DNA of 7,254 nt from the NCBI GenBank assembly GCA_007123985.1, contig SLGA01000221.1, positions 1-7,254 of the forward strand. The letters are read 5' to 3'. Every line of letters starts with the position of its first letter. Within the stretch, counting starts at the first letter, position 1. Positions 1 through 4,727 of the stretch are shown here, piece after piece. Both the position numbers and the translations under genes were made by a program. Under the pieces are notes generated by a model, which saw only the letters and a program-made list of their open reading frames with translations, was not told the DNA's origin and did no database searches. This DNA is from Balneolaceae bacterium. GTDB lineage: Bacteria > Bacteroidota > Rhodothermia > Balneolales > Balneolaceae.

Positions 1-2
1 AA

Positions 3-1247
3 ACCGGCTTTCAGGTAAGTAAAAATTATGCATCTCACTACCTCCGGTCATTCACTTCAAAAAATGGATCAAAGGCAGAGCTTCATAAAAAAAACGCTGA
101 AGATCTTTTCCGAGAGTTTACAAGGCTGAAAGGAACCGCTTTAAAAATTGCACAATCATTTAGTATTGATAATGGTTTTCTGCCGGATGAATTTTCTGAA
201 GTAATGACAAAGGCTCAATACAGCGTACCTCCAATTAATCGCGCGCTTGTACGGTCAATCATCAAGAGAGAACTGGGGGCATACCCTGAGGAGATATTTG
301 CATCATTCGATACAAGTGCGATTGCAGCCGCATCTATCGGGCAGGTTCATAAAGCTGTTCTGAAAAGCGGTGAAACGGTAGCCGTAAAAATTCAGTATCC
401 CGGGGTTCGGGATACGATTTCAACTGATTTAGGTCTTGCCCGAACCATTTTCAGGCAAATTGTATCAGATTCTGCAAAGATGGATGTCTATTTAGATGAG
501 ATTCGAACGACTCTGCTCAGAGAAACTGATTACACTGAAGAGGGAAAATCGATTGATCGGTTCCATGAACGATTTGCATCGGATACGGTTACAACACCAA
601 AGTGGGTTCCCGAATTTTCAACTGAGCGTGTTCTGACTATGACATTTATCGAAGGTATACATCTTCAGGAGTTTTTAGAACAGAATCCCTCAAAGGAGAA
701 AAGAAACCATTATGGGCAACTACTTTGGGATTTTTTCCATAATCAGGTTGAAAAGCGGGGCGAAGTGCATGCTGATACGCATCCCGGAAATTTCCTCTTT
801 ACAGCTGAAGGCAAGCTTGGTGTAATTGATTTTGGGTGTGTAAAAGAGTTTCCGGATGAGTTTTTCACAGATTATCTGCGATTGTTACCCACACACCTTA
901 TGCAAGAGGAACAGGCAATTAAAGAACTCTACCTGAAGCTCGATGTACTTAAAGAAGACCCGGAAAAAAATAAAAAAGAGAGAATGTTCTATGAATTCTG
1001 CAAAAATTACGGTTTCACTTTTGCTATGCCTTATGCAGAGGGAAACTTCGATTTTGGAGACACTGAATACAAAAATTTAATTCGAGACTATACCAAAAAT
1101 GCTCCGTTTACTAATGAGCCGCGGGGCAACAAACACTTTATATATACAACGCGTGTTCATCTGGGTTTATATCATTTTCTTATGAAATTGGGTGCTGAAG
1201 TAAAAACGGATCGTTCAAAAAAAATAGTAGAGCAGTTACTAAAGTAA
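3..1247 (+). CDS. ABC1/ADCK/UbiB-family atypical kinase, 5'-truncated by the window edge
   Basis: Partial gene of 414 codons, open from the left edge to TAA at 1245-1247. The first internal ATG (204) is not the start, because the 67 codons before it are in frame and encode the conserved N-terminal extension of the family. Numbering from the codon at 3: the KxGQ-type motif is KIAQ at 48-51 inside LKGTALKIAQSFSID; the Ala-rich loop that replaces the usual P-loop is AIAAASIGQVHKA at 106-118; the ATP-binding Lys is in VAVKIQYPG (Lys129); the catalytic segment is HADTHPGN at 256-263; the metal-binding DFG is at 276-278. Family members act in or regulate ubiquinone biosynthesis (UbiB/COQ8) or have unknown lipid-related ATPase or kinase roles. 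The substrate here cannot be told, and bacteria of this group mostly use menaquinone, so I give no gene symbol. Probably a few tens of N-terminal residues are missing. It faces the sodC cluster convergently. Confidence 0.93.
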   Translation, partial: TGFQVSKNYASHYLRSFTSKNGSKAELHKKNAEDLFREFTRLKGTALKIAQSFSIDNGFLPDEFSEVMTKAQYSVPPINRALVRSIIKRELGAYPEEIFASFDTSAIAAASIGQVHKAVLKSGETVAVKIQYPGVRDTISTDLGLARTIFRQIVSDSAKMDVYLDEIRTTLLRETDYTEEGKSIDRFHERFASDTVTTPKWVPEFSTERVLTMTFIEGIHLQEFLEQNPSKEKRNHYGQLLWDFFHNQVEKRGEVHADTHPGNFLFTAEGKLGVIDFGCVKEFPDEFFTDYLRLLPTHLMQEEQAIKELYLKLDVLKEDPEKNKKERMFYEFCKNYGFTFAMPYAEGNFDFGDTEYKNLIRDYTKNAPFTNEPRGNKHFIYTTRVHLGLYHFLMKLGAEVKTDRSKKIVEQLLK

Positions 1248-1280
1248 AAAAGCCGAAGGAGGAATACTCCTACGGCTTTT
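1248..1280. terminator. Bidirectional intrinsic terminator between convergent genes
   Basis: The hairpin has AAAAGCCG (1248-1255) pairing with CGGCTTTT (1273-1280), then one A/A mismatch (1256/1272), then AGGAG (1257-1261) pairing with CTCCT (1267-1271), with a 5-nt GAATA loop. It begins directly after the TAA of the kinase gene. Read on the minus strand it is followed by a run of six T, the better terminator geometry, and it lies about 28 bp past the sodC stop. Read on the plus strand it ends in only four T. It therefore probably stops transcripts arriving from both sides, and more strongly those of the minus-strand cluster. Confidence 0.88.
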
Positions 1281-1308
1281 CAAACTTGTTATAATTTTAG
1301 AGTAGCTT

Positions 1309-1860
1309 TTAATAATCGGGGTTTGCTACACCAATAATCCCGCAACCAACCCGGCCGCCGGCATCACCCACGGGCTGCGATTGCAGATCATCTCTCTGTT
1401 CGTGTACAATTACAGCATATCCTACAATGGAGTATTTGCCGTTTAGCTTCAAGTGAGTATCAATGTAATCGAGTGTTGCTACGCCATCTTCGTTAGCTGG
1501 AAGATTTCCAAGATCTCCCATGTGGCGCTCCTCATCGGTTGGCCCGGCATGTGGCATATCCTTCGGGTTGTAGTGTCCGCCAGCCGACATCGCGGCAGAG
1601 TCGCGGCAGTCGCCATATTCATGCACGTGAAAACCATGCAGTGTTTCTGATCCCAATCCGGAAACTTCAGCCTGTACTCTCACACCTTCGTCTGTTTGAG
1701 AGAAAGTAACCACACCGGAGACTTCATTGCCTTCTGTTGGGTGTATTACAACCACTGCTTTTTCGGTTTCAGGGCCTTCATAGATTTCTTCTACAATCTC
1801 TTCCTGCACGCAGGCACTCAGAAGAAAAAGTGTTAGTAATGTTAATATTGTATATCTCAT
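1309..1860 (-). CDS. sodC: Cu/Zn superoxide dismutase, lipoprotein
   Basis: 183 residues from the ATG at 1860-1858. It dismutates superoxide to oxygen and peroxide in the cell envelope. The N-terminus is a lipoprotein signal (MRYTILTLLTLFLLSAC) with lipobox LSAC and Cys17 as the lipidated residue, followed by a short acidic linker. The catalytic set is complete by comparison with the family: Cu ligands His78 and His80 (GFHVHEYGDC), bridging His96 (GGHYNP), Zn ligands His104, His113 and Asp116 (HAGP and RHMGDLGN), Cu ligand His153 (VIVHEQRDD), the structural disulfide pair Cys85/Cys173, and the active-site Arg170 in GDAGGRVGCGII. An in-frame TTG three codons upstream (1869) could extend the protein, but ATG gives a normal signal peptide. 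No Shine-Dalgarno sequence is seen. It is the last gene of the minus-strand cluster, 74 bp after the hydrolase stop, and ends just before the hairpin at 1248-1280. Confidence 0.97.
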   Translation of the reverse strand: MRYTILTLLTLFLLSACVQEEIVEEIYEGPETEKAVVVIHPTEGNEVSGVVTFSQTDEGVRVQAEVSGLGSETLHGFHVHEYGDCRDSAAMSAGGHYNPKDMPHAGPTDEERHMGDLGNLPANEDGVATLDYIDTHLKLNGKYSIVGYAVIVHEQRDDLQSQPVGDAGGRVGCGIIGVANPDY

Positions 1861-1934
1861 TGGGTACAAATTGTTTGGTTTAAAGTTAGTGTATAAACAC
1901 AGCTCGCAAGGCCGGCATTCATTTCAAATTAAAA

Positions 1935-2687
1935 TTAATAGATTGTAAACCATTCTGCTATGAGAGAACCTGCATAAAGACTATATGCTTCTTCTGTCAA
2001 CAGATGATCAGCTTGGTGTAACGATACAAAACTTTTTGGATGTTTTGCACTCTTATAAATGTCGGCAGCATTATCAACACTTACAGTTTCATCAAGTGGT
2101 GCATGCATAACAAGCAGTGCTTTATCAAGATTTGTAATGTATTTGTCCATTTTTGATTTTTCCAGATCATCGAGAAACTGCTTTTTCACCTTAAATGGCC
2201 TTCCTGCCAGCTTTACAACTGCTTCGCCGTCACGTTCAATCTCCTCTTTTTTTGACTCAAAGTGCTTCTCCACGTGTTTGGGTTCGGATGGTGCTCCAAT
2301 TGTAACAACAGCTTTTACCGAATCTAATTTATGGGCCGCCTGTAATACTGCTGCCCCTCCCAGAGAATGGCCAATTAATATTGCCGGCCCTCCGCTGCGT
2401 GACTTCATAAAATTTGCAGCTGCGATAAGATCATCAATGTTGGAACTGAAATTTGTGTCAGCAAAATCGCCCTCACTTTCTCCAAGTCCGGTAAAGTCGA
2501 ACCGCAGTGTTTCAATCCCTTTTGAAGCAAGTGCTTTTGTGATATTACCAACAGCCCGAAGATTTTTTGAACAGGTAAAACAGTGCGCAAACAGAGCACA
2601 GGATACTATCTCACCTTCCGGCATATCTATCCTTCCTGATAGTTTTTCTCCGAGTGCTCCTTTAAACGTAATTTTTTCAGACCTCAT
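1935..2687 (-). CDS. Alpha/beta hydrolase of the OsmC-fusion-associated type, stand-alone
   Basis: 250 residues, ATG at 2687-2685 with a weak GGA about 6-8 nt upstream. It is a serine hydrolase of the alpha/beta fold, presumably cytoplasmic because no signal peptide is present. The N-terminal strand is followed by the distinctive LFAHCFTCSKNL (32-43), then LRFDFTGLGESEGDF (61-75) and TNFSSNIDDL. The nucleophile elbow is GHSLGG with Ser108; the acid is Asp199 in VMHAPLDETV; the base is His228 in QADHLL, so the triad is complete. The HCFTCSK, FDFTGLGxSEGDF, LAGRPFxVKKQFLDDL and KHPKSFVSL blocks match, as I recall the family, the N-terminal half of bifunctional hydrolase/OsmC proteins. Here the protein stops at the end of the hydrolase domain, and no OsmC-like sequence follows in the 74 bp before sodC. 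The natural substrate is unknown, and esterase or peptidase names given to relatives are generic. It lies 54 bp after the CutC stop and is probably co-transcribed. Confidence 0.92.
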   Translation of the reverse strand: MRSEKITFKGALGEKLSGRIDMPEGEIVSCALFAHCFTCSKNLRAVGNITKALASKGIETLRFDFTGLGESEGDFADTNFSSNIDDLIAAANFMKSRSGGPAILIGHSLGGAAVLQAAHKLDSVKAVVTIGAPSEPKHVEKHFESKKEEIERDGEAVVKLAGRPFKVKKQFLDDLEKSKMDKYITNLDKALLVMHAPLDETVSVDNAADIYKSAKHPKSFVSLHQADHLLTEEAYSLYAGSLIAEWFTIY

Positions 2688-2741
2688 GTTTTATCCATTT
2701 TTGAAATGATTTACTCGATCTTGCGTACTGATTTTAATGTA

Positions 2742-3473
2742 CTAAATACGAACTCTTAATTTAGAATTCTGAACAATTTCCCGACTGATTGTCACTCTTT
2801 TTTTTGTACCTGTTCCCTTCTCTTCTATACTATTTTGTGGCACATCTTCCCAAATTTTACAACTGGCATGCACCTCTTTTAAATATTGGGATTTTTTTAA
2901 TTCTCCCAACAAACCCGGTTCCAGCCCACCCCCTGGCATGATAATAATTTCATCACCTGCTTTTTCAAGCATTTCCAAGATCACAGCCATACCCTGCGAA
3001 ACATTTTCATGTCCACCGGAGGTTAATATTCGATTGAATCCGCAATCAATAATTTTTCCTATCGCTTCCATCGGATTGCTGCACACATCGATCGCCCTGT
3101 GAAATGTACATGGCTTGGAACCGGCAATTTTAACTAATTTTTTGCAAGCCGAAGAATTCACCGATCCATCATCTTTCAGCGCGCCAAAAACAAAACCGTC
3201 TGCACCATGAGAATCTAAAATTTCAATCTCATATCCCATAGCAGAAATTTCATTTTCAGAGTAAAAAAAATCACCCCCGCGAGGGCGAATCATCACATAT
3301 ACAGGAATAGAAAGGTGCTTTTTCAGAAATTTGAGCATTCCGGCACCGGGAGTTTCTCCCCCTTCGTGAAAAGAAGCACAAAGTTCTATTCGGTCAACCC
3401 CAAATTCTTCTGCCTTAAGAGCTGTCTCAATACTAAAAACCGGGCTTTCAAGGAGTAATTTCTCTCTTACCAT
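2742..3473 (-). CDS. cutC: CutC-family TIM-barrel protein
   Basis: 243 residues, ATG at 3473-3471, full length for the family and without a signal peptide, so cytoplasmic. Diagnostic blocks appear in the expected order: DRIELCASFHEGGETP (27-42), the signature VMIRPRGGDFFYSENE (60-75), GADGFVFGAL (90-99), CTFHRAIDV (122-130), NRILTSGG (147-154), IIIMPGGG (176-183) and EVHAS (200-204). The conserved Arg, His and Asp residues line one end of the barrel and look like an enzyme active site. The name comes from a copper-tolerance phenotype in E. coli that was later attributed to the small RNA MicL, transcribed from within cutC, so a copper role should not be assumed. The true reaction is not established to my knowledge. 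It starts 30 bp after the glycosylasparaginase stop, which suggests co-transcription and perhaps a role in glycan or sugar breakdown. No well-spaced Shine-Dalgarno sequence; a GAGGG lies too far upstream. Confidence 0.93.
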   Translation of the reverse strand: MVREKLLLESPVFSIETALKAEEFGVDRIELCASFHEGGETPGAGMLKFLKKHLSIPVYVMIRPRGGDFFYSENEISAMGYEIEILDSHGADGFVFGALKDDGSVNSSACKKLVKIAGSKPCTFHRAIDVCSNPMEAIGKIIDCGFNRILTSGGHENVSQGMAVILEMLEKAGDEIIIMPGGGLEPGLLGELKKSQYLKEVHASCKIWEDVPQNSIEEKGTGTKKRVTISREIVQNSKLRVRI

Positions 3474-3503
3474 TGGCTGAATTATGCCCTCAATTTTTCA
3501 GGA

Positions 3504-4493
3504 TTAACTAAATCTGCTTCGTGCATCTTCCAGTGTATTGCCGGATTCACCCTGAACCGCATAATTAAATCCTGGATGAACGGCGTATCCGCCATATTCG
3601 CCATCTTTGTTCACGGCGATAAAACCGGCCTGCATATCTTCAATTCCATCTTTGTTCTTTTCAATTAGCCTGCCAACCACTTCTTCGCAAGCCTCCTGGG
3701 GCGATCTGCCCTGCCGCATCAACTCTACCACTAAAAAGCTTCCACACACCTTAATAATTGTTTCGCCCAAACCGGTTGCCGTAGCTGCACCCACTTCATT
3801 ATCAACGTAAAGTCCGGCACCTATAATAGGACTATCGCCCACGCGCCCGTGCATTTTAAATGCCAACCCGCTTGTGGTGCATGAACCGGCCAGATTACCA
3901 TCTGCATCTACTCCAATCATACCGATTGTATCATGGTTTTCAATGTTAATTATTGGCCTGTACTCTTTTTCTTTTAGCCATTCCAGGTAGGCTTCTTCAG
4001 ATTCCGGATGCAGTACTTCTTCCTCAAGTTGCATTCCTTGTGAAATTGCAAACTGCCGGGCACCTTCACCGGCAAGCATTACATGCGGTGTTTCTTCCAT
4101 CACTTTTCTTGCAAGTGTAATGCGATGCTTAACCTGCCTCACAAAACAAACTGAACCGCATTCTCCATTGCCTTTCATAATAGATGCATCCAGAGTCACA
4201 ATTCCTTCACGATCGGGAAATCCGTAAATACCTACGGTTCTGCTTGCAGGGTCTGCTTCCGTAACTTTTACTCCCTCTTCTACAGCATTCAATATTGATC
4301 CGGTTTGCCGCAGTACACTCCACGCTTTCTCATTTGCGGCTAACCCATGATTCCACGTTGAAATAATTCGCGGCTTTCGCGCATTTTTTACATTCCTGTC
4401 TTGAAACAGTTCGGTACTTTTTTTGATGCCTTCAGGCAAAAATATCGTAGTTGATAGAAGGCTCTGTTTAAGAAATTTTCTTCTGCTGGACAT
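3504..4493 (-). CDS. N4-(beta-N-acetylglucosaminyl)-L-asparaginase (glycosylasparaginase), Tat-type signal
   Basis: 329 residues, ATG at 4493-4491. It is an Ntn-hydrolase that cleaves the GlcNAc-Asn link of glycoasparagines, giving aspartate and the amino sugar. The precursor must self-cleave between Asp188 and Thr189 in NHDTIGMIG, leaving Thr189 as the N-terminal nucleophile of the beta chain. Other expected active-site residues are present: Trp47 (STWNHG), Thr207 (CTTSG), Arg217 and Asp220 (GRVGDSPIIGAG), and Thr240-Gly241 (ATATGLGE). Relative to the Flavobacterium enzyme as I remember it, all except Trp47 share one constant offset of 37, which supports the assignment strongly. The N-terminus has SRRKFLK (3-9) and a short hydrophobic stretch (SLLSTTIFL), a Tat-like signal, so the enzyme is probably periplasmic; no clear AxA cleavage site is seen. 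It is the first gene of the minus-strand cluster and starts in the divergent intergenic region. No Shine-Dalgarno sequence is present. Confidence 0.95.
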   Translation of the reverse strand: MSSRRKFLKQSLLSTTIFLPEGIKKSTELFQDRNVKNARKPRIISTWNHGLAANEKAWSVLRQTGSILNAVEEGVKVTEADPASRTVGIYGFPDREGIVTLDASIMKGNGECGSVCFVRQVKHRITLARKVMEETPHVMLAGEGARQFAISQGMQLEEEVLHPESEEAYLEWLKEKEYRPIINIENHDTIGMIGVDADGNLAGSCTTSGLAFKMHGRVGDSPIIGAGLYVDNEVGAATATGLGETIIKVCGSFLVVELMRQGRSPQEACEEVVGRLIEKNKDGIEDMQAGFIAVNKDGEYGGYAVHPGFNYAVQGESGNTLEDARSRFS

Positions 4494-4569
4494 AAAATAA
4501 AGTTCTGATTTCTAAAGGGATTAGATTAAAATAACGGAAAACTGACGGGAAACCACTCTTTTCATATTG

Positions 4570-4601
4570 ATACCGGTTCCATTTTTATGTAAAACCGGTA
4601 T
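4570..4601. promoter_or_regulatory. Perfect inverted repeat with paired ACCGGT palindromes, candidate operator
   Basis: ATACCGGTT (4570-4578) and AACCGGTAT (4593-4601) are exact reverse complements separated by 14 nt. Each arm contains the self-palindromic hexamer ACCGGT (4572-4577 and 4594-4599); the two hexamers lie 22 bp apart centre to centre, about two helical turns. That geometry suits two dimeric regulators binding one face of the DNA, or one symmetric site. The long loop and the absence of a following T-run argue against a terminator. It lies 76 bp upstream of the glycosylasparaginase start and 126 bp upstream of the metalloprotease start. The regulator is unknown. Confidence 0.5.
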
Positions 4602-4675
4602 AGATCCAGTCCCTTCAAAATAATTTCTAAAATTTTATCAATTTTAACATCTTTGGCTCACTCTTTATTTATGCT

Positions 4676-4701
4676 TTGGATAAGTTAGGGAGTTAATCCA
4701 A
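4676..4701. repeat. Short inverted repeat in the metalloprotease leader
   Basis: TTGGAT (4676-4681) and ATCCAA (4696-4701) are reverse complements with a 14-nt spacer, and one further A/T pair is possible after a mismatch. It ends 26 bp before the ATG of the metalloprotease gene. It could be a leader hairpin or a weak operator, but arms this short occur by chance in AT-rich DNA. Confidence 0.25.
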
Positions 4702-4727
4702 TCTTTAATTACATCAATAAATTTAAC

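Larger units (their letters stand above)
4494..4727. promoter_or_regulatory. Divergent intergenic region between glycosylasparaginase and metalloprotease genes
   Basis: 234 bp of AT-rich DNA lie between two genes pointing away from each other, so it must hold the promoters for both. I see no open reading frame or RNA gene in it. It contains a perfect inverted repeat at 4570-4601 and an imperfect one at 4676-4701, listed separately. No confident promoter hexamers can be named on either strand. Neither start codon is preceded by a Shine-Dalgarno sequence, which is normal for Bacteroidota. Confidence 0.6.

Noticed and set aside
1861..1869. In-frame TTG at 1869 as the sodC start, adding three residues
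   Set aside because: The ATG at 1860 gives a normal lipoprotein signal peptide (MRYTIL...), and nothing resembling a ribosome-binding site favours the TTG.
2059..2709. Plus-strand open frame of 216 codons over the hydrolase gene
   Set aside because: It is antisense to a gene with a complete catalytic triad, has Ser/Ala/Phe-rich composition with no recognisable domain, and reflects codon bias in the opposite strand.
2742..3473. Copper resistance function for the CutC-family gene next to a copper enzyme (SodC)
   Set aside because: Tempting because of the nearby Cu/Zn dismutase, but the copper role of CutC is doubtful, there are no clustered metal-binding Cys/His motifs, and the closest partner is the glycosylasparaginase.
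4652..4678. Bacteroidota-type promoter (TTTG ... TAnnTTTG) upstream of the metalloprotease
   Set aside because: TTTG at 4652 and TATGCTTTG at 4670 look similar to the -33/-7 elements, but the spacing is about 14 nt instead of about 19-21, and the -7 element has one extra base.
4494..4727. Riboswitch or small RNA in the divergent intergenic region
   Set aside because: I recognise no conserved riboswitch core, and no hairpin there ends in a T-run; the repeats look more like operator sites.
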